Shown: positions 1-6,606, counted from the stretch's first letter. The stretch: 8,980 nt of DNA from Cypionkella sp. (GCA_018063485.1 JAGPBG010000071.1:1-8980); one strand, 5' to 3'. Notes: generated by a model from the sequence alone, not told the origin. Program-made: numbers and translations.

Positions 1-246
1 CCGCCTATCCTAACCGCCGCATTGGGGCAAAAGACTCCGCCGGCCCAAGGCGAATGCTCCAGACATTCGCGAGCCGCTGTTTATTCTGTAAAGAAAGGAT
101 CTGTGAGGTTCATCGCATTCACCCCCGCCCTTGAAATGGGATTCGGGGTTTGCTTTGCAAAGCATATAGTCGCCAAGAATATCCCACCGGGGACGCGGCC
201 AGCGGCCGCGCAGCGAGTGTGCCCCCCCTCTCGTGCGCCGCGTATG
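1..246. other. Intergenic stretch with no supported gene; several short inverted repeats
   Basis: No reading frame here looks like a protein: the frames crossing it on both strands are rich in Arg, Pro and His and lack a recognisable fold or a good ribosome binding site. Three inverted repeats are visible: GCGAATG/CATTCGC at 50-56 and 64-70 with a 7-base loop, the perfect 14-bp palindrome TGCTTTGCAAAGCA at 151-164, and CGCGGCC/GGCCGCG at 194-200 and 204-210 with a 3-base loop. None is followed by a T tract. The stretch lies beyond the htrA terminator, so it may be the promoter region of a gene outside the window or may hold a small RNA. One plus-strand frame closes with TAA at 11-13, so the tail of a rightward gene is possible but cannot be judged from so few codons. 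Confidence 0.4.
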
Positions 247-276
247 AAAACGGGCGGCAGGTTGCCCCACCGCCCG
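247..276 (-). terminator. Intrinsic terminator after the HtrA protease gene
   Basis: Read on the minus strand, this is a 7-bp GC-only stem, CGGGCGG at 276-270 and CCGCCCG at 257-251, with a 12-base loop. TTTT at 250-247 follows, then C. It begins about 20 bases past the TGA stop of the htrA gene (299-297), the expected place and orientation for a Rho-independent terminator. The U run is short but the stem is very stable. It separates the htrA unit from whatever lies to the left. Confidence 0.75.
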
Positions 277-296
277 AAATCACCAACGCGGATCAA

Positions 297-1775
297 TCAT
301 TCTACCGAAAGCGCGACAAAACGCGGATCACCTTGCCGGCGGATCAACAGCAAGATCGACTTGCGCCCGGCATCCTTGGCCTCTTGCACGCGATCTTGCA
401 AATCCTTGACAGTGACCACCTTCTGCTGGCCTGCCTCAACAATCACATCTCCCGCCGCAACCCCCTTGGTCATCGCCTCCGAAGTCACTTCGACATGGGT
501 CACCGCCAAACCTTCACTGCCGACGGGCATGTTCAGATCCTTGGCCACCTGATCGGTTACCGGCATCAACGTGAGGCCCAGCAACTGCATCTCTTTCGGT
601 TCGATCGCCTGCTTGTCAGCGGCAGGTTTCACATCAGTGGCTTCATCGGTTTCGCGCCGCCCCAAAGTCACCGAGATGGTTTTGGCTTCGCCGCTGCGCT
701 GAACTTCCACCGGCACGGCTTCGCCAATCGGGCTGTCGGCCACAATGCGGGTCAGATCGCGCACATCTTTGATCTCTTGGCCGTTGAAGGACAAGATCAC
801 ATCGCCCGCCAGCAGACCCGAGGCTTTCGCAGGGCCTTCCGGCACATCGGTGATCAATGCGCCCTTGGCCGCCGCCAGACCCATCGCATCGGCCACATCC
901 TGCGTCACGTCCTGAATCCGCACACCCAGCCAGCCACGCCGGGTTTCACCGAACTGCTCAAGCTGCGTCACCACTTTGGAAACCACATTCGACGCCATCG
1001 AGAAGCCGATCCCGATCGAGCCGCCCGTGGGCGACAAAATCGCGGTATTCACCCCGATCACCTGCCCATCCATATTGAACAGTGGCCCGCCCGAGTTGCC
1101 CTTGTTGATCGCGGCATCGGTTTGCAGGAAATCGTCATAGCTGCCCGAAAGCTCACGCCCGCGTGCCGACACGATGCCAGCCGAAACCGAAAACCCCTGG
1201 CCCAACGGGTTGCCCACCGCCATCACCCAATCCCCGACCCGCATCGCATCGGAATCGCCAAAAGCGACAAAGGGCAGTGGCTCGGGGCTGTCCACTTTCA
1301 ACACCGCAATATCGGTTTTCAGATCAGTGCCAACCAGCTTGGCGCTCAGACGCTTGCCAGAAAAGAACTCCACCTCGATCTGATCCGCGCCCTCGATCAC
1401 ATGGTTGTTGGTCACGATATAGCCATCAGCCGAAACCACAAACCCCGAACCCAAGGCTTCGGACCGCTGTGGCTCATTCTGGCCTTTGCCGTTCTGATCC
1501 ATGAAATCGTTGAAGAATTGCTCAAATGGCGATCCGGGCGGCACCATTGGCCCGCCGTCGCTACCGGTGGGGGCCGCTACAATCGCCGTGGTGGTGATGT
1601 TCACCACCGAAGGGCTGATCTGCTGCGCCAGATCGGCGAAACTTTCTGGCGCTCCTCGCGCTTCAACCTGGACGGCGGGTGCCAGCGCCAGCGCAAGACC
1701 CAGACCGATGGCCGGAAACAACCCGGCACCACGCCGGCGAAAAGGCAGAACAAGAGCAGTGGATTGACCGTTCAC
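297..1775 (-). CDS. Do-family periplasmic serine protease (DegP/DegQ/HtrA type)
   Basis: 492 residues. Secreted protease/chaperone that degrades or holds misfolded envelope proteins. An Arg-rich start (RRR at 13-15) followed by a hydrophobic stretch at about 18-35 looks like a Sec signal peptide, with mature protein from about residue 41. The trypsin-like domain (about 45-275) carries a complete triad: His125 in TNNHV, Asp155 in KTDIAVLK and Ser228 in GNSGGPL. Two PDZ domains follow, about 282-372 (starting RGWLGVRIQDV) and 395-482 (ending ILLLIRRQG), as in DegP/DegQ. The start is GTG (1775-1773) with GGGAG seven bases upstream; no ATG fits the signal peptide as well. The gene lies 185 bp downstream of the DUF2065 gene, so it may have its own promoter or be read through from hflKC. 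The family is certain; degP, degQ and mucD cannot be told apart here. Confidence 0.95.
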   Translation of the reverse strand: MNGQSTALVLPFRRRGAGLFPAIGLGLALALAPAVQVEARGAPESFADLAQQISPSVVNITTTAIVAAPTGSDGGPMVPPGSPFEQFFNDFMDQNGKGQNEPQRSEALGSGFVVSADGYIVTNNHVIEGADQIEVEFFSGKRLSAKLVGTDLKTDIAVLKVDSPEPLPFVAFGDSDAMRVGDWVMAVGNPLGQGFSVSAGIVSARGRELSGSYDDFLQTDAAINKGNSGGPLFNMDGQVIGVNTAILSPTGGSIGIGFSMASNVVSKVVTQLEQFGETRRGWLGVRIQDVTQDVADAMGLAAAKGALITDVPEGPAKASGLLAGDVILSFNGQEIKDVRDLTRIVADSPIGEAVPVEVQRSGEAKTISVTLGRRETDEATDVKPAADKQAIEPKEMQLLGLTLMPVTDQVAKDLNMPVGSEGLAVTHVEVTSEAMTKGVAAGDVIVEAGQQKVVTVKDLQDRVQEAKDAGRKSILLLIRRQGDPRFVALSVE

Positions 1776-1798
1776 GTGCGAACTCCCTGGATGATCTT

Positions 1799-1820
1799 GG
1801 CCCCGCAGTCATCGGGGGCC
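1799..1820 (-). promoter_or_regulatory. GC-rich hairpin in the leader of the HtrA gene
   Basis: Arms GGCCCCG (1799-1805) and CGGGGGCC (1813-1820) pair across a 7-base loop with one bulged G. The hairpin lies about 24 bases before the GTG start. No T tract follows on the minus strand, so it does not look like a simple terminator. It could shape mRNA stability or translation of the protease, or be incidental in GC-rich DNA. Visible structure only; function is inferred. Confidence 0.3.
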
Positions 1821-1893
1821 GGAACGAAAACACGACTTACTGTCCACCTTAGCGCCATTTCGCGCAATGCAAAGCCGATCTCGGCGGCTCAAA

Positions 1894-1917
1894 CTGTTGT
1901 GACCGGATTTGTCACAG
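1894..1917 (-). terminator. Possible weak terminator or operator after the hflKC-DUF2065 operon
   Basis: On the minus strand, CTGTGAC (1917-1911) pairs with GTCACA-a-CAG (1903-1894) across a 7-base loop with one bulged A, and is followed by TTTG. The core is a perfect TGTGAC/GTCACA inverted repeat. It sits 44 bases past the DUF2065 stop, so a weak terminator or attenuator before htrA is the simplest reading. The same dyad could be a repressor site upstream of htrA. The T run is only three bases. Confidence 0.35.
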
Positions 1918-1960
1918 CGTCCGCGCGGCCCGGGCCTGCCCATCGGCCAGTTTCGGCGCA

Positions 1961-2155
1961 TCAACCGGCCATGTTTCGCGCCAAAGCCACCAAACCAACC
2001 CCCAGCGCCACCACAATCAGGCCAAGCACCCGACGTCGCTCGGGTCCGATTTCGGCCAGAGCCTGCAATATCTGTTCCAAACGCAAAGGGGCCAGTGCAA
2101 GCACCAGCCCCTCGATCACGCAAACCATACCCAGCCCCAAAAGCAAGGCGCTCAT
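1961..2155 (-). CDS. DUF2065 (YjeT-like) small inner-membrane protein
   Basis: 64 residues with two hydrophobic segments, about 3-23 (ALLLGLGMVCVIEGLVLALAP) and 44-60 (LGLIVVALGVGLVALAR), joined by a short charged loop containing GPERRR. This is the DUF2065 pattern: a helix with the E-G-L-x-x-x-x-x-P signature, then a second helix. The function is unknown. E. coli yjeT lies directly downstream of hflC, and the same order is seen here. Its ATG overlaps the hflC stop by four bases (ATGA, 2155-2152), implying translational coupling, and GGAGG precedes the ATG by four bases. The close coupling suggests, without proving, a part in HflKC/FtsH membrane biology. Confidence 0.85.
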   Translation of the reverse strand: MSALLLGLGMVCVIEGLVLALAPLRLEQILQALAEIGPERRRVLGLIVVALGVGLVALARNMAG

Positions 2156-3039
2156 GGCGCCTCCGGGGCCACCACCGGAGCCTTCGCCGAATTCAGATAG
2201 TCAAAGAATTCGGAGTCCGGGGCCATCACGATCGAGGAATTACCCGGTTGCAACGCCCGCCCGTAAGAGGTGAGCGAACGGGTAAAGGCGAAAAACTCAG
2301 GGTCTTTGCCAAAGGCATCGGCATAGATCGCGTTGCGTTGCGCATCGGCTTCACCGCGGATCACCTCGGCCTCTTTTCGCGCCTGCGAGGTCAATTCAAC
2401 CACGGTCCGGTCTGCCGCCGCCCGCACCCGCTGTGCCGCCTCACCGCCTCGCGCGATTTCGTCCGCCGCCTCACGCTGGCGCTCGGCCCGCATCCGCGCA
2501 AAGGTTGCCTCAAGGTTTTGCACCGGCAAATCGGTGCGCGTCAGCCGCACGTCGATCACGTCAACGCCCAGATCAAGTGCTTCACGACGCGCGATGTCGC
2601 GGATCTGATTCATCAGACTGGTTCGGTCTTCAGACAACACCCGCTGTGAGGGAACCGAACCCAGCACCTCACGGATAGCCGCGTTCACAATCCGGTCAAG
2701 CCTGTCGCGTGCGGTCTGTTCTGCCCCGGCCCCAACCGCCTGACGGAAAGCGCGCAGATCAACGATCCGCCAGCGTGCGAAAGCGTCAACCACCAAGCGG
2801 CGGTCATCCAGCGGCGTGACCTCCAGAGGTTTGGTCGGAAGCCCCAAGATCCGGTCCTCATAGCGCACGACTTCTTGGATGAGCGGGATCTTGAAGTTCA
2901 GGCCCGGCTCGGAAACCACCTGTTTCACCTGGCCAAATTGCAGCACCAGCACCCGCTCACGCTCATCCACGATGAACATCGACGACAAGATACCGGCCAC
3001 AACAATTACGGCGGCGGGAATGATCAAAATGGCTTTCAT
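2152..3039 (-). CDS. hflC: HflC, SPFH-family regulator of the FtsH protease
   Basis: 295 residues, shorter than the E. coli protein but in the usual range for this group. An N-terminal membrane anchor (about 4-23, ILIIPAAVIVVAGILSSMFI) is followed by VDERERVLVLQFG, the typical start of the HflC SPFH/band-7 domain, which runs to about residue 180. A long charged helical region rich in Glu, Arg and Ala follows (about 180-240, with RMRAERQREAADEIARGGE), and then a conserved C-terminal part (DPEFFAFTRSLTSYGRAL). With HflK it forms the large membrane complex that encloses and modulates FtsH, with most of its mass on the periplasmic side. The ATG (3039-3037) shares its A with the hflK stop codon (TGATG), and AGGAGG lies nine bases upstream. 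It overlaps the following DUF2065 gene by four bases. Confidence 0.96.
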   Translation of the reverse strand: MKAILIIPAAVIVVAGILSSMFIVDERERVLVLQFGQVKQVVSEPGLNFKIPLIQEVVRYEDRILGLPTKPLEVTPLDDRRLVVDAFARWRIVDLRAFRQAVGAGAEQTARDRLDRIVNAAIREVLGSVPSQRVLSEDRTSLMNQIRDIARREALDLGVDVIDVRLTRTDLPVQNLEATFARMRAERQREAADEIARGGEAAQRVRAAADRTVVELTSQARKEAEVIRGEADAQRNAIYADAFGKDPEFFAFTRSLTSYGRALQPGNSSIVMAPDSEFFDYLNSAKAPVVAPEAP

Positions 3040-4229
3040 CAGTTCGCCCCTCCTTCGGTTGCCGCAGCAGTGCCCGCAGCCCCCATCCGGCCAAGTTCAT
3101 TCAGCGGCAAGAACGGCACAACACCCTGACCGCCCGCGCCCGACCCAACGCCATCAAGGATCACCTTGTTCATACCGCCCAGAATTTTTTCCATGGTTTC
3201 CAGATACATCCGTTTGCGTGTCACCTCTGGCGCCTTGACATATTCGGCATAGACCGAATTGAATCGGCTGGCCTCGCCCTCGGAATCATTGACCACCTGA
3301 GCGCGGTAGGCCTCGGCCTCCTCGCTCAATTGTGCTGCCGCACCGCGTGCGCCCGCTGTCACCTTGTTGGCATAGGCATCGGCGTCTTTTTCCAGCCGGT
3401 CGCGTTGTTGTTGTGCCGACTGCACTTCGCGGAAGGCGTCGATCACCTCACGCGGCGGATCGGCACGGTCAAAGTTGATCCGCACGATCTTGATCCCGGA
3501 ATCATAGCTGTCCATCGTGCCCTGCACCGCCGCTTGCAGATCGGTGGTGATCAAGCCGCGGTCACGGTTCAAAATCGGTGCCAGTTCCGAGCGCGCGATG
3601 ATGTCGCGCATCGCGCTTTCAGCCACGGCCCGAATGGTGTCTGTCGGATCGGCCAGATTGAACAGGTATTTCGCCGGGTCCGAAATGTTCCAGACCACCT
3701 GAAACTCGATATCCACGATGTTCTGGTCGCGCGTCAGCATCAGCCCGGTGTCCATCTCGCCACCTGATCCGGTGCCGATATCTGTTGTACGCTCACCGGT
3801 GGCTTGCACGATTTCTGCTGTCATCACCGGCCAAGGCGCAAAATTCAGCCCCGGATTGCCGATACTGGAGAATTCGCCCAAGAACAATTCAACCGAACGC
3901 TCCTCGGGCTTGACGGTGTAAAAGGACATAAAGCTCCAAAGCAAGACCACGCCAAGGCCACCGAACATCAGGCCCTGGCGCGAAAACAACGGGTTAGCGC
4001 CACCACCACCATTGCCGCCCGGAGGATCGCCCCGCCCACGCCCGCCCATCAAGACACGCAGCTTGTCGGTGCCCTTTTTCATCAGCTCGTCAATTTCGGG
4101 GATCTGCGGCCCCTCTCCTGGACGCCGTCCGCCGCCACCACGCCGATCATCGCCGCGATTGTCGCCGCTGCCACGATCATCGCCATTCGAGCCGCCTCCG
4201 CCGCCCCATGGGCCTCCGCCACCAGCCAT
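3039..4229 (-). CDS. hflK: HflK, SPFH-family regulator of the FtsH protease
   Basis: 396 residues. The first 80 or so residues are low-complexity: Gly runs with Asp/Arg clusters (WGGGGG at 8-13, DDRRGGGGRR at 27-36), as is usual for the cytoplasmic tail of HflK. One membrane segment (about 87-106) follows, then YTVKPEERSVELFLGEF and NPGLNFAPWP, the conserved entry to the SPFH domain. A charged helical stretch (about 270-330, QSAQQQRDRLEKDADAY) and the motif RKRMYLETMEKIL lead to a Gly/Ala-rich tail. It assembles with HflC around the FtsH AAA protease. The ATG (4229-4227) has AGGG six bases upstream and the operon continues directly into hflC. The 86 bases before it include the stem-loop after gor; I see only weak promoter-like hexamers there. 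Confidence 0.96.
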   Translation of the reverse strand: MAGGGGPWGGGGGSNGDDRGSGDNRGDDRRGGGGRRPGEGPQIPEIDELMKKGTDKLRVLMGGRGRGDPPGGNGGGGANPLFSRQGLMFGGLGVVLLWSFMSFYTVKPEERSVELFLGEFSSIGNPGLNFAPWPVMTAEIVQATGERTTDIGTGSGGEMDTGLMLTRDQNIVDIEFQVVWNISDPAKYLFNLADPTDTIRAVAESAMRDIIARSELAPILNRDRGLITTDLQAAVQGTMDSYDSGIKIVRINFDRADPPREVIDAFREVQSAQQQRDRLEKDADAYANKVTAGARGAAAQLSEEAEAYRAQVVNDSEGEASRFNSVYAEYVKAPEVTRKRMYLETMEKILGGMNKVILDGVGSGAGGQGVVPFLPLNELGRMGAAGTAAATEGGAN

Positions 4230-4274
4230 TGATCACCCTTTCGTATTACTCTTGGCCCTGAATTGGGCATCAAA

Positions 4275-4310
4275 CCCGGAAAATCAAGCGAAGAGGCTGA
4301 TTTATCCGGG
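4275..4310 (-). terminator. Stem-loop between gor and hflK, probable terminator of rpiA-gor
   Basis: On the plus strand, CCCGGAAAATCA (4275-4286) pairs with TGATTTATCCGGG (4298-4310): about 12 bp with one bulged A and an 11-base loop. Transcribed leftward, it starts five bases after the gor TGA and is followed by TTTGATG, a poor U run. Its position right after the stop codon and its long stem suggest transcription termination or mRNA 3'-end protection. It also separates the metabolic pair from the hfl operon. Partial read-through is possible. Confidence 0.6.
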
Positions 4311-4315
4311 AAACC

Positions 4316-5677
4316 TCAGTTAAAAACCCGCACGGGCTTGCGCATGGTCACCAATTCTTCCGACATCGTGGGATGCACCGCAACCGTGCGATCAAAATCC
4401 TCTTTCGTGGCCCCCATCTTGATCGCAATCGCCGCAAGCTGGATCATCTCGCCCGCATCAGGGCCGACAATATGACAGCCCAGCACTTGGCGCGTCGTGG
4501 CGCAAACCACCAGCTTGAACAACACCCGCGCTTGGCTGCCGGCAAACAGGCTGCGCATCGGGCGGAAAGCGGCGGTGTAAATCTCGACCGGCCCCGAAGC
4601 CCGCGCGGCCTCTTCACTCATTCCGATGGTGCCAAGTTCGGGTTGTGTGAACACCGCCGAAGGCACAAGCGCATGATCGGCCTGCACGGGCACACCGCGG
4701 AAAACCGTATCGGCAAAAGCATGGCCCTCACGGATTGCCACTGGCGTCAGGTTGATGCGGTCAGTCACATCGCCCACCGCATAGATCGAGGGCACCGCCG
4801 TCTGGCTCCACCCATCAACCTTGATTTCGCCGTTACGCCCGATTTCCACGCCCAGCGCCTCAAGCCCCAGCCCTTGGCTGTTTGGCGCGCGCCCGGTGGC
4901 ATAAAGCACCAGATCAAATTCGGCTTCTGATCCATCCGTCGCCACCGCCGTGATGCCCGCCGCCGATTTCTCAAGCCGCATCACATCGGTGCCGCAATGG
5001 ATGGCGACCCCTGCCGCCTGCATCGCATTGGCCACGTGGCCCCGCGCCTCATCGTCAAAGCCGCGCAAGATCTGCGCGCCCCGGTAATATTGCGAAACCT
5101 TTACCCCCAACCCGTTCAGGATACAGGCGAATTCGCTGGCAATGAAACCGCCGCCAACCACCAGCGCCCGCTGGGGCAAGGCGTCCAGATGGAAGATCTC
5201 ATTTGACGTGATCGCCAAATCGCGTCCTGGAATGTCGGGCACAAACGGCCAGCCGCCAGTGGCAATCAAGATATGCTTGGCGGTAAATGTCTCACCGCTG
5301 GAGAGCCGCACGCTATGCGCATCCTCCAGCACCGCGCGCGCGTCATGCACCGTGACGCCCGCATTTTTCAGCGTGCCGCGATAGGCCGCTTCCAGCCGAT
5401 CCAACTCAGCCGCCAATGCGCCCCGAAATCGCGGCCAGTCAAACGCGCCGATCTGTGCATCCCAGCCGTAAGCACGCGCCTCGTCCACCGCCCCCGGAAA
5501 GCCCGATGCAAACACCATCAGCTTTTTGGGCACACAGCCCCTGATGACACAAGTGCCACCCATCCGGCTTTCCTCGGCCAGACCAACCTTTGCCCCACCC
5601 TCAGCCGCCGCGATCCGCGCCGCGCGCACCCCGCCCGAGCCGCCACCGATGACGAAAAGGTCATAGTCAAAAGCCAA
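4316..5677 (-). CDS. gor: Glutathione-disulfide reductase (NADPH)
   Basis: 453 residues, normal for the family. A cytosolic flavoenzyme that reduces glutathione disulfide with NADPH. The FAD-binding fold begins at once with FVIGGGSGGVRAAR (about 8-21). The redox disulfide is Cys43/Cys48 in GGTCVIRGCVPKK, the form seen in plant-type and alphaproteobacterial enzymes. The second Rossmann fold has VVGGGFIASEFA, then YYRGAQILRGFD, whose two Arg residues are typical of NADPH- rather than NADH-using members. A second FAD motif, YAVGDVTD, and the C-terminal catalytic HPTMSEE (His435, Glu440) are intact. The apparent start is TTG (5677-5675), with GGGGGA seven bases upstream; the next Met is residue 40, beyond the FAD motif, so it cannot be the start. 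Three bases separate it from the rpiA stop, implying co-transcription. Mercuric reductase and lipoamide dehydrogenase are less likely given the Cys and Arg motifs. Confidence 0.94.
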   Translation of the reverse strand: MAFDYDLFVIGGGSGGVRAARIAAAEGGAKVGLAEESRMGGTCVIRGCVPKKLMVFASGFPGAVDEARAYGWDAQIGAFDWPRFRGALAAELDRLEAAYRGTLKNAGVTVHDARAVLEDAHSVRLSSGETFTAKHILIATGGWPFVPDIPGRDLAITSNEIFHLDALPQRALVVGGGFIASEFACILNGLGVKVSQYYRGAQILRGFDDEARGHVANAMQAAGVAIHCGTDVMRLEKSAAGITAVATDGSEAEFDLVLYATGRAPNSQGLGLEALGVEIGRNGEIKVDGWSQTAVPSIYAVGDVTDRINLTPVAIREGHAFADTVFRGVPVQADHALVPSAVFTQPELGTIGMSEEAARASGPVEIYTAAFRPMRSLFAGSQARVLFKLVVCATTRQVLGCHIVGPDAGEMIQLAAIAIKMGATKEDFDRTVAVHPTMSEELVTMRKPVRVFN

Positions 5678-5680
5678 ACC

Positions 5681-6469
5681 TCAATCCCCCAGATCAGCGA
5701 AAATATTGTCGCTCGGCGCAAATTCGATCTGCCCGGCTGTTTCCGAACCCGCGTTGATATCGCGCACCACCACCCGGCCATCCCCATGGCCAATCACCAC
5801 AATGTCGCAAATGTCGATGAAAAGACCATTCTCGACCACGCCTGGGATCTGGTTCAGCACCATCGCCATTTGGCGTGGATTGCCGATTCGCATCAGATGC
5901 AGATCAAGGATGTAATTCGACTCGTCGGTCAACAGCGGCTTGTCGCCATTCATCCGCAAAGTCACATCGCGGTTCAACACATCCAGCGACACCAGGGTTT
6001 CCTCGACCAGCGCCTTGGTGGTCTGCCAGCCGAAGGGAATCACCTCAATCGGCAGCGGAAACGCCCCCAATTGCTGCACCCCCTTGGCTGCATCGGCGAT
6101 CACGATCATCTGGTCAGAAGCGGTTGCCACGATCTTTTCTTGCAACAGCGCCGCCCCGCCGCCCTTGATCAGGGCAAGGTTGGGGTCAAACTCATCCGCG
6201 CCATCTATCGTCAGATCCAGCCATTTCGCATCATCGAGCGAGGTGGTGGGAATCCCCAAAGACTGCGCCAGCGCCGCCGTGCGCGTCGACGTGGGTACCC
6301 CTACAACCTTCAGCCCCTCTTCACGCATCCGCTCGGCCAGACAGCGCACCATCCAGGCCGCCGTCGATCCGGTGCCAAGGCCCACTTTCATCCCGCTTTC
6401 CACGAATTCAACCGCGCGTTTGGCGGCAACGAATTTGGCTTTGTCGATCGGGGAAAGCTCGGCGGGCAT
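5681..6469 (-). CDS. rpiA: Ribose-5-phosphate isomerase A
   Basis: 262 residues from the preferred start. Interconverts ribose-5-phosphate and ribulose-5-phosphate in the non-oxidative pentose phosphate pathway (and in the Calvin cycle where present). Family motifs are complete: phosphate-binding GLGTGSTA (30-37), VPTSTRT (58-64), DGADEFD (89-95) and [13 protein letters not shown] (100-112). Lys102 and Glu111 match the catalytic Lys94 and Glu103 of the E. coli enzyme. An upstream in-frame ATG at 6481 would add META, but the ATG at 6469 has GGAG six bases before it, while 6481 is preceded by CCCCA with no Shine-Dalgarno. A start of the form [13 protein letters not shown] also agrees with what I recall of relatives. 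It is the first gene of a leftward unit with gor. Confidence 0.94.
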   Translation of the reverse strand: MPAELSPIDKAKFVAAKRAVEFVESGMKVGLGTGSTAAWMVRCLAERMREEGLKVVGVPTSTRTAALAQSLGIPTTSLDDAKWLDLTIDGADEFDPNLALIKGGGAALLQEKIVATASDQMIVIADAAKGVQQLGAFPLPIEVIPFGWQTTKALVEETLVSLDVLNRDVTLRMNGDKPLLTDESNYILDLHLMRIGNPRQMAMVLNQIPGVVENGLFIDICDIVVIGHGDGRVVVRDINAGSETAGQIEFAPSDNIFADLGD

Positions 6470-6482
6470 GGCAGTCTCCATT

Positions 6483-6501
6483 GGGGCGTTTGCCCCTTAT
6501 A
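6483..6501 (-). promoter_or_regulatory. Candidate rpiA promoter -10 with overlapping hairpin
   Basis: TATAAG reads leftward at 6501-6496, five of six matches to TATAAT. A weak -35 candidate, TCGAAT, lies 17 bp further upstream (6524-6519). The implied start near 6489 leaves about 20 bases of leader before the ATG at 6469 and only about 8 before the one at 6481, supporting the downstream start. A hairpin, GGGGC (6483-6487) and GCCCC (6492-6496) with a 4-base loop, overlaps this region and would be largely outside the transcript. Moderate support only. Confidence 0.4.
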
Positions 6502-6550
6502 GGCACAGTGGCACCGGGATTCGAGCAGCTTTTGTTCGGCAGACAGACCC

Positions 6551-6578
6551 TTGACAGCAAAGTGCCGCCTTCTATATT
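6551..6578 (+). promoter_or_regulatory. Sigma-70-type promoter of mntH
   Basis: A perfect -35 hexamer TTGACA (6551-6556), a 16-bp spacer, and TATATT (6573-6578), five of six matches to the -10 consensus. The start would fall near 6585, giving a leader of about 22 bases before the mntH ATG. This is unusually close to consensus for a GC-rich alphaproteobacterium and fits a strong promoter held down by a repressor. Its placement rules out translation starts upstream of 6607. Confidence 0.75.
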
Positions 6579-6598
6579 GCGAATAATTCTCATTAACA
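6577..6598 (+). promoter_or_regulatory. Fur/Mur-like operator overlapping the mntH start site
   Basis: GCGAATAATTCTCATTAAC (6579-6597) is an AT-rich island in GC-rich DNA, partly palindromic around AAT...ATT. It resembles, as I recall it, the motif of the manganese-responsive Fur-family regulator Mur in alphaproteobacteria. It begins directly after the -10 hexamer and covers the predicted transcription start, so a bound repressor would block the polymerase. Manganese-dependent repression of mntH is the natural reading. MntR or general Fur control cannot be excluded, as no regulator gene is in the window. Confidence 0.6.
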
Positions 6599-6606
6599 GG
6601 CGAGAC

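Noticed and set aside
1..296. A tRNA, SRP RNA or tmRNA gene
   Set aside because: No cloverleaf, T-loop, SRP tetraloop or tmRNA end sequences could be found by reading either strand.
1898..1916. A CRP/FNR-type site (TGTGA...TCACA)
   Set aside because: The half-sites are separated by nine bases rather than the six expected for CRP, so I report only a dyad of unknown role.
150..2273. A 707-codon plus-strand open frame opposite htrA, DUF2065 and the end of hflC
   Set aside because: It is antisense to three well-supported genes, is full of His, Arg, Gln and Pro, shows no domain, and is explained by GC-biased codon use leaving few stops on the opposite strand.
5273..6502. A 409-codon plus-strand frame opposite gor and rpiA
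   Set aside because: Same shadow pattern: His/Arg/Gln-rich, no recognisable motif, and covering two genes with complete catalytic motifs on the minus strand.
6481..6606. Upstream extension of MntH by 42 residues
   Set aside because: It would overlap the rpiA start and the mntH promoter and precede the predicted transcription start; the added residues show no family similarity.
6579..6606. A manganese riboswitch (yybP-ykoY type) in front of mntH
   Set aside because: The predicted leader is only about 22 bases, far too short for that RNA.
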